From: Gammaproteobacteria bacterium
Lineage (GTDB): Bacteria > Pseudomonadota > Gammaproteobacteria > Xanthomonadales > SZUA-36
DNA: 64,000 nucleotides
Assembly (NCBI GenBank): GCA_021772915.1
Contig: JAJFLB010000008.1
Span: 1-64,000 of the forward strand
Direction: 5' to 3'
The notes under the pieces were generated by a model. That model saw only the letters and a program-made list of their open reading frames with translations. It made no database searches and was not told the DNA's origin. Position numbers and translations under genes: made by a program. How positions within the stretch are numbered: the stretch's first letter is position 1; every line of letters begins with the position of its first letter. Below are positions 9,504-17,498 of this stretch, in pieces.

Positions 9504-10657
9504 TGGCTATACACCGGCTGGGCCGCGCCATGGTGCTCAAGTGAACTCAGCAGGCCCTGCAGGAACCTGGGCTGCAATAAATCCTTTTTATCCAGCACCT
9601 GCATCTGGCAAGCAGCCTCCACTTCACGGGTTGCCAGCGGTGAACTGCTGACCACACCGGATATCCCGAGCACGTTGAGTTGTTGTTTTTCCAGCCAGTC
9701 AAGACAGCCAACCGCAGATAGTGAATCTCCGGCCGCAAAAAACACGCCTCCGATTGTCTCCTGAAAAAGCCGGGAACGTAGTAACTCAGCCGTTTCTGAC
9801 TGCAATACTCCGTCGGCAATTTCTATAATAGCCATATCACATTGCTCACTCGCAAGTTGATCGACAAGTTGATTGAAAATCGTCTCGATGGCCGAAATGC
9901 TCAAACCATAAGTCGAAGGGTGCCCAGCATCGGTAAAATCATAGGTTCGGTACGCACCCGCATCCATCATTTTCCAGACGTCGCAGCCCGAACCCGTGCC
10001 GGTAATTTTTGCTGCGCCTGCTTTGTATCCCAAGCGTGAGTAACCATGAATCAGCTGGGCAGCCGTGGTGGTCTTTCCGGAATTCATCGTGGTACCGACA
10101 ACCGCAATCACCGGCATCAGATTGGCAGGTCCTTTTTCAGCATGGTCTGGTAATCGGTAATCAAATACGTTTAACCGTTGCCCCTGGCTGTCTCCCACCA
10201 ACGCAATGGGCTGAATTTCTGTCGCTGACTTCATTTTTTTGTGTTTCAGTCGCATTTGCGAGGCGATACCTCCGGCTGCCACCAGGTGGCAGGGACCCAT
10301 TCCGGCTGGAACCCAGGCTTCAAATTGATCCGGGGCATACCGGTTTCCATAACAAACCACAATGTGATCATCCACACGCAGGTGGGCGCGTCGTCCCGTC
10401 GGCAGCTCAATCCGCAGGTGTTGTCGTGGCCTCGTCACACGGGCAAGCACCAAATCGCCGTGACGTGGCTCCAAATCACCGGTAATGAGGGTTTGCATTT
10501 CACGGCTTTTTACACGACGAGTTGAAAACCCCGGTTTCACTTTGCTCTTGTGCCGCTCACTGAAGGCAGAAACGTGCGTCGATGAGGCACCAGCCTGATC
10601 AACACTTATGGTTTGAGTGTTGCTGATGATCTGAAAACTGGGTGTTGGGGCATTCAT
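9500..10657 (-). CDS. P-loop NTPase of unknown role, DUF1611/dethiobiotin-synthetase-like
   Basis: A 385-residue cytoplasmic protein. The C-terminal half (from about 180) has Walker A VVGTTMNSGKTTTA, then AAKITGTGSGCDVWK and IIEIADGV, which recall the dethiobiotin synthetase/MobB/DUF1611 branch of SIMIBI NTPases. The N-terminal half is a beta-rich domain I do not recognise. I chose the ATG at 10657, preceded by AAGGAA six bases upstream, over an in-frame TTG at 10675. It is the first gene of the leftward operon and starts about 30 bases from a promoter covered by an 18-bp palindrome. It may activate or amidate the molecule that the downstream ABC protein exports; that is inference from context only. 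Confidence 0.72.
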   Translation of the reverse strand: MNAPTPSFQIISNTQTISVDQAGASSTHVSAFSERHKSKVKPGFSTRRVKSREMQTLITGDLEPRHGDLVLARVTRPRQHLRIELPTGRRAHLRVDDHIVVCYGNRYAPDQFEAWVPAGMGPCHLVAAGGIASQMRLKHKKMKSATEIQPIALVGDSQGQRLNVFDYRLPDHAEKGPANLMPVIAVVGTTMNSGKTTTAAQLIHGYSRLGYKAGAAKITGTGSGCDVWKMMDAGAYRTYDFTDAGHPSTYGLSISAIETIFNQLVDQLASEQCDMAIIEIADGVLQSETAELLRSRLFQETIGGVFFAAGDSLSAVGCLDWLEKQQLNVLGISGVVSSSPLATREVEAACQMQVLDKKDLLQPRFLQGLLSSLEHHGAAQPVYSQ

Positions 10658-10684
10658 ATCAATTTCCTTGCTCAAATATATTTG

Positions 10685-10702
10685 TTGTAAATATAATTAC
10701 AA
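10685..10702. promoter_or_regulatory. Operator O1, TTGTAA-N6-TTACAA palindrome
   Basis: Perfect inverted repeat TTGTAAATATAATTACAA with six-base arms and a six-base AT centre. It covers the -10 element (AATATA on the plus strand, 10690-10695) of the leftward promoter, so a protein bound here should block RNA polymerase. Confidence 0.8.
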
Positions 10703-10718
10703 TTATTGACATTGTCAA
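10690..10718 (-). promoter_or_regulatory. Leftward sigma70 promoter of the NTPase-ABC-hydrolase-porin operon
   Basis: Read on the minus strand, TTGACA (10718-10713) is a consensus -35 hexamer; exactly 17 bases later comes TATATT (10695-10690) as -10. The predicted start of transcription is near 10683, about 26 bases before the chosen ATG at 10657. O1 lies on the -10 and O2 lies just upstream of the -35. Confidence 0.75.
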
Positions 10719-10722
10719 CTTT

Positions 10723-10740
10723 TTGTAATATATTTTACAA
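10723..10740. promoter_or_regulatory. Operator O2, TTGTAA-N6-TTACAA palindrome
   Basis: Second perfect copy, TTGTAATATATTTTACAA. Its centre is 38 bases from the centre of O1, close to 3.6 helical turns. It lies immediately upstream of the leftward -35 hexamer, where a bound protein could either activate or cooperate in repression. Confidence 0.8.
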
Positions 10741-10812
10741 AATACTACAAATGGAAGGCGTTTTAGAACAGCTTATTAGTCGTCATGAAGCCAAAGAAGA
10801 AGCGCCCCTCTT

Positions 10813-10841
10813 TTGACTAATGAAATAGTAATTGCTAAAAT
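10813..10841 (+). promoter_or_regulatory. Rightward sigma70 promoter of the DUF6502-like gene
   Basis: TTGACT at 10813-10818, a 17-base spacer, and TAAAAT at 10836-10841 make a strong sigma70 promoter. Predicted transcription start is near 10848, inside operator O3, leaving a leader of about 27-36 bases before the DUF6502-like gene. Confidence 0.75.
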
Positions 10842-10858
10842 TGTAAATATAATTACAT
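10841..10858. promoter_or_regulatory. Operator O3, TTGTAA-N6-TTACAT palindrome
   Basis: Third copy, TTGTAAATATAATTACAT, one mismatch from a perfect palindrome and identical to O1 over the first 17 bases. It begins at the last base of the rightward -10 and covers the predicted +1, a classic repressor position. Confidence 0.8.
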
Positions 10859-10883
10859 ATTTTAAGAAACTGACTTGAAAAAT

Positions 10884-11738
10884 ATGACTCAAACAGAAAG
10901 CAGGTTATATCGTGTAATTGCAGGGGCCGTGGTGAAGGTATTCAAACCACTGGTGAGAATCCTCCTGCGACACGGCATTTCGTACCAGTCCTGCGCAGAT
11001 TGGCTGAGATGGTGTTTTGTACAAGTTGCCCATGAGGAATTTACGATTAAAGGAAGGAAGCAAAGCAAATCGAGAGTCGCAATAATCACCGGGATTACAC
11101 GGGTCGAGGTTGCCAGACAATTGCAGCTTAAGTCACCGGCTGAAATACAAGAACTGGAAACCCATCAACGCGCGTCCCGAGTGCTCGCTGGTTGGTCCAG
11201 AGACCCAGCTTTTGGTAATGACAACAGTGAGCCGTTGGATCTGAAATTTGATGGCGATTCCCCAAACTTTTCAGAACTGGTCGAACTCTACAGCGGTGGA
11301 ACGACCCCTCGAGCCATGTTGGATGAATTAATTTCAGTCAATGCAGTCGTGCCCAAAGGTGAGAAACTCTACCAATTGGTTTCGCAGATTTATGTGCCAG
11401 ACGCCAATGCAGCCAAGGTCACACACTTTGAAATGCTGGCCCATGCCGCGAATGGCCTGATAAACACCATTGCCCACAACACTGAGGATGACTGCGAGGA
11501 AACCTGGTTGCAACTACAAACCTACAATCAAAATATACCTCTCAGCATGACCGAAGACATCAGAAAACACATAAAGCGCAGATCAATTGAAATGATTCAT
11601 GAAATTGACGCATACCTGTACGAAAAATCACCAGAAAACCTGAGTCGATCGGAAGAAGTGATTGAACTCGGTCTGGGTATGTATCTATTTCAGAACGAAC
11701 AGGAATACACCAGTTTATCTAAGGAGTTAGAAGTATGA
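10884..11738 (+). CDS. DUF6502-like protein with helix-turn-helix-like segment
   Basis: About 284 residues, no signal peptide or membrane helix. The N-terminal third (RLYRVIAGAVVKVFKPLVRI, then SRVAIITGITRVEVARQL) fits what I remember of DUF6502, whose second segment resembles a helix-turn-helix. The central part PRAMLDELISVNAVV and the helical C-terminus are otherwise unknown. The ATG at 10884 is preferred; an in-frame TTG at 10875 is possible. Its start is about 25 bases beyond operator O3 and its stop overlaps the next gene as ATGA. It is the only regulator-like gene at the locus, so it is the first candidate to bind the three TTGTAA palindromes, though a distant repressor would explain them equally well. 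Confidence 0.75.
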   Translation: MTQTESRLYRVIAGAVVKVFKPLVRILLRHGISYQSCADWLRWCFVQVAHEEFTIKGRKQSKSRVAIITGITRVEVARQLQLKSPAEIQELETHQRASRVLAGWSRDPAFGNDNSEPLDLKFDGDSPNFSELVELYSGGTTPRAMLDELISVNAVVPKGEKLYQLVSQIYVPDANAAKVTHFEMLAHAANGLINTIAHNTEDDCEETWLQLQTYNQNIPLSMTEDIRKHIKRRSIEMIHEIDAYLYEKSPENLSRSEEVIELGLGMYLFQNEQEYTSLSKELEV

Positions 11739-13459
11739 ACACCAAATACAAATGGACACAAATTGTGGCCATCTCCATTCTTTGCTGTTTATCCATGGTT
11801 TTGCATGCGGCATCGTCCCCCAATCCGGGTGACAAAAACGGTACCGCGTCAATTTCTGGAACAGGCGGCATAGCAACCCGTGCATTCACCGGTGTCTGGA
11901 GCCAATCATCAGACGCAAACCAGAACACAGTGGTTCAAATGGTCAGCAATGGCAGCGGTGGTCTGAACGCAATTGTCTACTGGTTTGGTTTTGACAATTA
12001 TTCAATGCCCTTCTGGTATTTTGCCGAAGGACCGGTCACAGACAATTATGCTGAGCTTACTATTTATGCTGCAACTAACTCACTACTCCTGCCAACTGCC
12101 AGGGCCTATGACGATAATCTGATGGCATCGACTATGGGTGTTAAATCCCATAGAGGTAGCTTGCAGGTATGGGGTACGGGAACCATTGAGTTTGAGAACT
12201 GTGGAGAAGGTACATTCTCAGGCACAAGATCAATCAGTGGCACAGGTGGTTTTAGATTCAGAATTGAAAAAGTGTCTGATGTCGCCGACTTGTCGTGTGC
12301 TGGTGGCACCTCTGATGGCGTGAACCCGTCAGACAACCCCATCGACATCAGATCTTTCTTCACGGCGACAACTGCGGGTACCGGCAGTTCAGGCAAAGCA
12401 GAATTTGAGATCTCGGGTGGACGCACTAACTTTGAAGTTGGAATTGAGGATCTGCCCGAGGGAAATTATGAATTGATTGTTGATGGCGTCAACCAGGGAC
12501 GTATCAAGGTTAAGTCTTTGCCGACAGGTGGCACCAAGGGTGAGATAGAATTCAGAAGCCCGGTTGAATCCGGAAAAGTACTGCTGACTTTTGACCCTCG
12601 TAACAAGTTAATCGATGTGACTGATTCGAAATCCACCGTCGTGTTAACCCAGATATTCCCCCTGGAAACACCCATTGATGACGGTGGACTACCTGGTGGT
12701 GATGAACAGGAAATCGACATTGAGATGACCAATGCCGGAATATACCCGGCAGGTGATGCGAAAGCTGAGTTTGAGCAACGACCCGATCGTACTGAATTTT
12801 CCGTGGAAGTAGAAGATATTCCCGTCGGTGACTATGAATTGTGGGTTGGGAAGGTATTGAGGGGAACCATTACCGTCGTCAGCGTGTTAGGTGGTACGGA
12901 AGGTGAAATTGAGTTCCGCAACCCGGTGGAACCCGGCAAGTCGCTGCTGGATTTTGACCCACGAGACCAACTGATTGAGGTCATGGAAGGCAGTACCTTA
13001 TTGTTTAGCACCGATCTTGTACCAGGTGCTGGCAATGATAATGGCGGCGACGATGGTGGCGGCGATGACAACGTTGGTGATGACAACGGTGGTGATGATG
13101 GCGGTGATGACAATGGCGGCGACAACGGTGGCGGTGAACAGGAAATCGTCATTGAAATGACCAATGCCGGAAAATACCCGGCAGGTGACGCAAAAGCCAG
13201 GTTCGAGCAACGGCCTGATCGTAGTGAATTTTCCGTAGAAGTAGAAGGTATCCCCGTTGGTGACTATGAATTATTAGTTGGGTCCGTATCTAGGGGAACT
13301 ATTACCGTCGTCAGCGTGTTAGGTGGTACAGAAGGTGAAATTGAGTTTCGCAACCCGGTGGAACCCGGCAAGTCGCTGCTGGATTTTGACCCACGAGACC
13401 AACTGATTGAGGTCATGGAAGACGGTACCCTACTGTTTAGCACCGATCTTGTACCGTGA
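11735..13459 (+). CDS. Secreted repeat protein with Gly/Asp linker
   Basis: A 574-residue exported protein: signal peptide at 1-25 (cleavage near LHAASS), then an N-terminal beta-rich domain (about 45-185) with aromatic strands such as VYWFGFDNYSMPFWYF. Three copies of a roughly 100-residue unit follow, at about 220-310, 326-430 and 470-574. Each contains EF-V-IPVGDYEL, GGT-GEIEFRNPVE and GK-LL-FDPR-QLI-V. Copies 2 and 3 are nearly identical in DNA and protein, showing recent duplication; copy 1 is diverged. A linker of about 38 residues made almost only of Gly, Asp and Asn separates copies 2 and 3. It is translationally coupled (ATGA) to the DUF6502-like gene. Function unknown; periplasmic or surface location is likely. 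Confidence 0.8.
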   Translation: MNTKYKWTQIVAISILCCLSMVLHAASSPNPGDKNGTASISGTGGIATRAFTGVWSQSSDANQNTVVQMVSNGSGGLNAIVYWFGFDNYSMPFWYFAEGPVTDNYAELTIYAATNSLLLPTARAYDDNLMASTMGVKSHRGSLQVWGTGTIEFENCGEGTFSGTRSISGTGGFRFRIEKVSDVADLSCAGGTSDGVNPSDNPIDIRSFFTATTAGTGSSGKAEFEISGGRTNFEVGIEDLPEGNYELIVDGVNQGRIKVKSLPTGGTKGEIEFRSPVESGKVLLTFDPRNKLIDVTDSKSTVVLTQIFPLETPIDDGGLPGGDEQEIDIEMTNAGIYPAGDAKAEFEQRPDRTEFSVEVEDIPVGDYELWVGKVLRGTITVVSVLGGTEGEIEFRNPVEPGKSLLDFDPRDQLIEVMEGSTLLFSTDLVPGAGNDNGGDDGGGDDNVGDDNGGDDGGDDNGGDNGGGEQEIVIEMTNAGKYPAGDAKARFEQRPDRSEFSVEVEGIPVGDYELLVGSVSRGTITVVSVLGGTEGEIEFRNPVEPGKSLLDFDPRDQLIEVMEDGTLLFSTDLVP

Positions 13460-13866
13460 GCTGGCGGTGGCGGTGATGACAATGGCGGCGATGGTGGTTG
13501 AACTGGGGAGGGTTAAGTGGAAAATCAAGAAACCTCAGCACGGAAATTCCGGCCCTTTCCTCAATTCTGCCCTAACTGGGACAGTGGTTTCAGCCAGAAG
13601 ACTCGATGGTACTGAGATTTTGTTCGCCGATATTCCCTGAGTGAAGACTCCCTGAATTGCTGAAATCTGGTCACCGCCCCAAACACCAACTCCTGATGTG
13701 TGAGGCGGTGATCGTTGTTTACAAAATCGCAGTAGTTAAAAATACTCACTGCGCCCGGTAGCACAATTCAGACAGACTAAAATGAAGACACCGGTTCGAC
13801 TTTCATCTGGCGCAAGGACTTGTATCATCAAGCTCAGATAGACTACTCTAAAAATCCTTATCGTCG
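13460..13866. other. Intergenic region with decayed end of the repeat gene
   Basis: Directly after the TGA at 13457-13459 the frame continues for 13 codons as a Gly/Asp linker (AGGGGDDNGGDGG) before a second TGA at 13499. This matches the linker that follows repeat copy 2, where GGT stands at the stop position. The gene therefore probably once extended further, or lost a repeat unit. No promoter for the downstream ABC operon stands out, and I see no terminator. Confidence 0.6.
13517..13615 (+). CDS. Possible 32-residue small protein
   Basis: A GTG start at 13517 has the strong Shine-Dalgarno sequence GGAGGG about five bases upstream and opens 32 codons ending at TGA 13613-13615. The peptide is basic and aromatic, with no recognised motif. 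It may equally be residue of the decayed repeat gene. Confidence 0.2.
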   Translation: MENQETSARKFRPFPQFCPNWDSGFSQKTRWY

Positions 13867-15681
13867 ATGATCATATCTATGATGTCGGTATCTGCAAAAC
13901 CCGTTTTCCTGTTGCTGACTTTCCTGTTGGTCTTGACCCTGTGCGCTTGTAATGACACCAGTCAGCCTGCTATTTCCAAATCCGTTCTGACCATAGCCCT
14001 GGATGACGCTCCGATCAGTATTGACCCTGCTCGTAGCTCGACCTTGTACTCAGAATTCATCGTGGTTAATGCTTATGACACACTGTTCAGGTACAAGTAT
14101 TTGGCGCGACCTTATGAATTAACCGTCAATCTCGCTGCGTCAATGCCGGATATTTCTGATGATGGGCTGGTGTACACCATCAAAGTCAAACAGGGGGTTT
14201 ATTTCATCGATGACCCGGCTTTCCAACAACATAAGGGCCGGGAACTCACCGCAGATGACGTGGTTTACTCAATCAAACGCCATTTTGATCCGGCAAGCAA
14301 GTCGCAGGGGGCCTGGTTATGGCGTGGTCGAATTAGTGGTCTGGATGCATGGAAAATGGCGGGCTCAGATTACGGTGAGAAAGTAGCAGGTCTGAAAGCA
14401 ATTGACCGCTATACAGTCCGGATCGAGCTGACCAATCCCTACCCACAAATCTTGCATACACTGGCAATGGGTTTTGCTGCAATTATCCCGGTTGAAGCGG
14501 TTGAGTACTACGGGGACCGACTTTCGGTTCACCCGGTAGGGTCCGGCCCTTACCGGGTGATTGAATTCAATTCCACAGGTGCCGTTTTACAGCGTAACTT
14601 GGGCTACCGAGGTGAACGGGTTGATCTGATTAAAGAAGGATTTGGTGAACATATTCCTAAAGCTTACGGTCTGAACTTGATCGCTGGCCAACGTATCCCC
14701 ATTCTCGACCAGATAGAAATTCGTTTTGTGAGCGAATCACAAACTCGCTGGACGTCATTTCTGAAGAGCAATGAAATCCAACTGGCTTCAATACCATCAC
14801 AGATGTTCAGCCAGGTACTGGAACAGGCGTCACCGAACTTAATCCTGAGACCGTCCTTTGCTGCAAGCTATCAGGTGCTGCTAACGCCGGCATCGAGTTT
14901 CCTGCACTACGATTTCAATATGCTCAACCCGGAGGTCGGCTACCATTCAGACCCTGAACGCAACGCCAAGAACAAGACACTCCGCTGCGCCATCACACGG
15001 GCAGTCAATCTGCAAGAGCAAAACGAGAAATTCTATGCCGGTCTGGCAAATGTATTCACTGGAGTGATTTTGCCGTCAATGGCAGAGTTTGCTGAAAAAT
15101 CAGATGCATCTCACGACAGCTATGAGCCGCAAAAAAGCAGGCAAATGCTGCGGGAGTCAGGCTGGACAATTGAGAATCTCCCGGTGCTTGATTTTGGAAC
15201 CACCTCATCCACCCAGTCACGCCAGACGTTTGAACTGTTCAAATCATGGTTGCTGGACATAGGTTATCCCGAAGAGAAAATACGACTTAAAATGTTCCCG
15301 AGTGTCGGTGCCTTTTATAAGGCCATTTCAGTGTCAAAATTGAACTTCTGGTTTACCGGTTGGACCCTCGACTACCCCGATGCGGAGAACATACTGCAGT
15401 TATTTTATGGGCCAAACGAAGCCCCGGGCACCAACAGCTCAAACTATCACAACGAGAACTATGACAAGCTGTTCGAAGCGGCTAAATTGCTGTTGCCGTC
15501 ATCTGAGCGCACACGCTTGTACCAAAAGCTGGATAAGCTGATACGAAATGACTGTGTTACGATTTCGGGCATATCCAGATCACACCTGTACGCTTGGCAC
15601 AAGGATGTTGTTGCCTTTCCGGATCAGGACATTGTGAGTGGATTTACGCTCAGATTTTATCAAATCAAACCTGACGACTAG
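13867..15681 (+). CDS. ABC transporter substrate-binding lipoprotein, SBP family 5
   Basis: A 604-residue periplasmic solute-binding protein of the oligopeptide/dipeptide/nickel class. The N-terminal hydrophobic run ends in the lipobox LCAC, so the mature protein should be lipid-anchored. Family-5 features include DDAPISIDPARSSTLYSEF, the segment GRELTADDVVYSIKRHFDP and FTGWTLDYPDAENILQLFYG. Several ATGs at 13867-13884 are possible starts, none with a clear ribosome site. It heads a five-gene operon encoding a whole importer; the next gene starts about 12 bases after its stop. At 604 residues it is somewhat longer than typical DppA/OppA (about 535). Substrate probably peptides, not determined. 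Confidence 0.92.
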   Translation: MIISMMSVSAKPVFLLLTFLLVLTLCACNDTSQPAISKSVLTIALDDAPISIDPARSSTLYSEFIVVNAYDTLFRYKYLARPYELTVNLAASMPDISDDGLVYTIKVKQGVYFIDDPAFQQHKGRELTADDVVYSIKRHFDPASKSQGAWLWRGRISGLDAWKMAGSDYGEKVAGLKAIDRYTVRIELTNPYPQILHTLAMGFAAIIPVEAVEYYGDRLSVHPVGSGPYRVIEFNSTGAVLQRNLGYRGERVDLIKEGFGEHIPKAYGLNLIAGQRIPILDQIEIRFVSESQTRWTSFLKSNEIQLASIPSQMFSQVLEQASPNLILRPSFAASYQVLLTPASSFLHYDFNMLNPEVGYHSDPERNAKNKTLRCAITRAVNLQEQNEKFYAGLANVFTGVILPSMAEFAEKSDASHDSYEPQKSRQMLRESGWTIENLPVLDFGTTSSTQSRQTFELFKSWLLDIGYPEEKIRLKMFPSVGAFYKAISVSKLNFWFTGWTLDYPDAENILQLFYGPNEAPGTNSSNYHNENYDKLFEAAKLLLPSSERTRLYQKLDKLIRNDCVTISGISRSHLYAWHKDVVAFPDQDIVSGFTLRFYQIKPDD

Positions 15682-15692
15682 CCTGGTTGCTT

Positions 15693-16676
15693 ATGGCTCA
15701 ATTCCGGCAATATAAACAGATGTTGAGACAGGCCGGTAGTCTGTTCTTGCTCTTGTTATTGGTCAGCTTCACGACTTTCATGCTGGTTCACTATGCAGGA
15801 CCTGACCAAGTTTTTGAGCGTCTGGGTAAGCACAGTAGCCACGAAGAAATTGCCCAACTCCAGGTTACACTTGGACAAGGCGACGCAGTTATCTGGCAAT
15901 ACCTGAGTTATATGAAGCAGGTAATTCAACTGAATCCCGGCGTCTCTGACATGACTGGCCAACCAGTGGCTTCCACCTTATGGAGAGCGTTTTTAACCTC
16001 GTTGATGGTGGTGTTACCGGGTATTTTGCTGGGCCAGATTATTGCAGTTTGCATGGCGACGGTAGCTGTTCGTTACCGGGGCCGCCCTGCAGATCGTGTG
16101 ATTTCTGCTGTGTCAATGTTTGTGATGAGTATCAGTTTTGTCATTACGATCATCTTTTTTCAGATGATTTTTTCTTCCAGCGATGGGTTCGATCTGCTAC
16201 CAGTTACCGGTTGGTCGACGAACGGCTTCGCAGACTACATGAAGCACGTGAGCCTGCCAACCATGATTATCATCTTCATTAACATGGGCTATAACCAAAG
16301 ATTCGCGCGATCAATACTGGAGCACGAAACCTGCAAACCCTACGTGAGCTACGCCAGAGTGTACGGAGTAAGTGAATTTTCCTTGCTGATCAGGAATGTG
16401 TTACCAAATTGCGCACTACCTATAGCAATCCGCTTCTTGTACGGACTACCGGGCACTTTTATTGCATCGAGCCTTTTGATTGAAAATTATTTTTCCATCC
16501 CTGGTCTTGGAAAACTGGTTTTTGAAGCTATTCTGTTTAGCGACATTCCTGTACTCGTTCCGGTAATTGTATTGTCTGCCCTGTTTTTTGTGCTGGTTCA
16601 ACGCCTACTCAATTCGTGGTTGAACCGGTTAGACCCAAGTGTCGGTCAGGCAAGCAGTACGTCACAGGTGCTGTGA
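15693..16676 (+). CDS. ABC transporter permease, DppB/OppB-like
   Basis: A 327-residue inner-membrane permease with six predicted helices. LLLVSFTTFMLVHYAGPD at the N-terminus is the usual first helix of DppB-type proteins, and the coupling loop appears as YVSYARVYGVSEFSLLIRNVLPN, which contacts the ATPase. The ATG at 15693 is preferred over an in-frame TTG at 15687. Its stop shares bases with the next start (TGATG), so the two permeases are translationally coupled and should form the heterodimeric channel. Confidence 0.92.
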   Translation: MAQFRQYKQMLRQAGSLFLLLLLVSFTTFMLVHYAGPDQVFERLGKHSSHEEIAQLQVTLGQGDAVIWQYLSYMKQVIQLNPGVSDMTGQPVASTLWRAFLTSLMVVLPGILLGQIIAVCMATVAVRYRGRPADRVISAVSMFVMSISFVITIIFFQMIFSSSDGFDLLPVTGWSTNGFADYMKHVSLPTMIIIFINMGYNQRFARSILEHETCKPYVSYARVYGVSEFSLLIRNVLPNCALPIAIRFLYGLPGTFIASSLLIENYFSIPGLGKLVFEAILFSDIPVLVPVIVLSALFFVLVQRLLNSWLNRLDPSVGQASSTSQVL

Positions 16677-17497
16677 TGGTCAAATTTGCTGAACGCAGCG
16701 GGCGCTGGAGTAGGGCCAGCAAAATCGCTTTGGGCATCATTATTCTGTACCTCTTGATTACAGTGCTCGTGTATTCCGGCGTCATCGCTCAACAATGGGA
16801 CCACGCAAGCAAAGATACCTGGGCGACGCCAAATTACGACCACTGGCTGGGTACTAACCGAATTGGTCAGGACATCCTTGATCGAGCTCTTTACGGTGTA
16901 ATGACGGCCATGACAATCGGGTTTGGTGTTGCTGTCATAAGTGTATTTTTCGGTAGTCTGGTAGGTGCTGTGGCGGCCTACTACAGAGACAGCATCACCG
17001 ACAAGATGGCTCAGTTCGTGATGAATTTGATCGATGCCTTTCCGTTTTATTTGTTGGTTATATTGCTGGTAAATTTTCTGGATGGCATTAGCTACTCATC
17101 GATATTGGCGATGGTTATTTGTTTCTGGACCACCTCGGCGAGGGTCATTCGCAATGAAATTATTCGATTGAATGAAACTGAATTCATCAAGATTGCCCGA
17201 CTGCTTCGGCTTTCAGCGTTTAGACGTATCGTCCTTCATATGCTTCCCAATCTCAGGTATTTACTACTGGTGCAATTTGTCATTGTGTTTGTGGTTGCGA
17301 TCAAGACAGAAGTTGTCCTCAGCTTTCTTGGCCTGGGTACAACGTCGGGAGTGAGTTGGGGCGTGATGGTGGCTGAGTCAGTTACAGATATCGGCGCAGG
17401 CCATCCATATAATTTAATCGTCGCCACCGCTGCCTTATTCATGTTGGTGTTGGCCTTCAATATTCTGTTACACAAGAATTGGGTCAGGCTGCGCTGA
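16676..17497 (+). CDS. ABC transporter permease, DppC/OppC-like
   Basis: A 273-residue inner-membrane permease. The family motif DHWLGTNRIGQDILDRALYG lies in the first periplasmic segment, and the ATPase-contact loop reads FIKIARLLRLSAFRRIVLHMLPN. The C-terminal part VVLSFLGLGTTSGVSWGVM is typical of DppC. The frame opens at 16616, but the ATG at 16676 overlapping the stop of the previous gene (TGATG) gives the natural start. Confidence 0.92.
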   Translation: MVKFAERSGRWSRASKIALGIIILYLLITVLVYSGVIAQQWDHASKDTWATPNYDHWLGTNRIGQDILDRALYGVMTAMTIGFGVAVISVFFGSLVGAVAAYYRDSITDKMAQFVMNLIDAFPFYLLVILLVNFLDGISYSSILAMVICFWTTSARVIRNEIIRLNETEFIKIARLLRLSAFRRIVLHMLPNLRYLLLVQFVIVFVVAIKTEVVLSFLGLGTTSGVSWGVMVAESVTDIGAGHPYNLIVATAALFMLVLAFNILLHKNWVRLR

Positions 17498-17498
17498 G

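Noticed and set aside
10685-10858. Operators as HexR or BirA sites
   Set aside because: HexR sites as I recall them are 17-bp with different spacing, and BirA sites have much longer spacers; the neighbouring genes do not fit either regulon.
13030-13130. Short GGTGAT/GGCGAC tandem repeats, possible minisatellite or CRISPR
   Set aside because: They encode the Gly/Asp linker of the secreted repeat protein in frame, with no spacers.
13851-13874. Codons reading KILIVDDH, like the start of a response regulator, just before the ABC substrate-binding gene
   Set aside because: Only eight residues match and the frame continues into unrelated sequence overlapping a real gene; chance or an untraceable relic.
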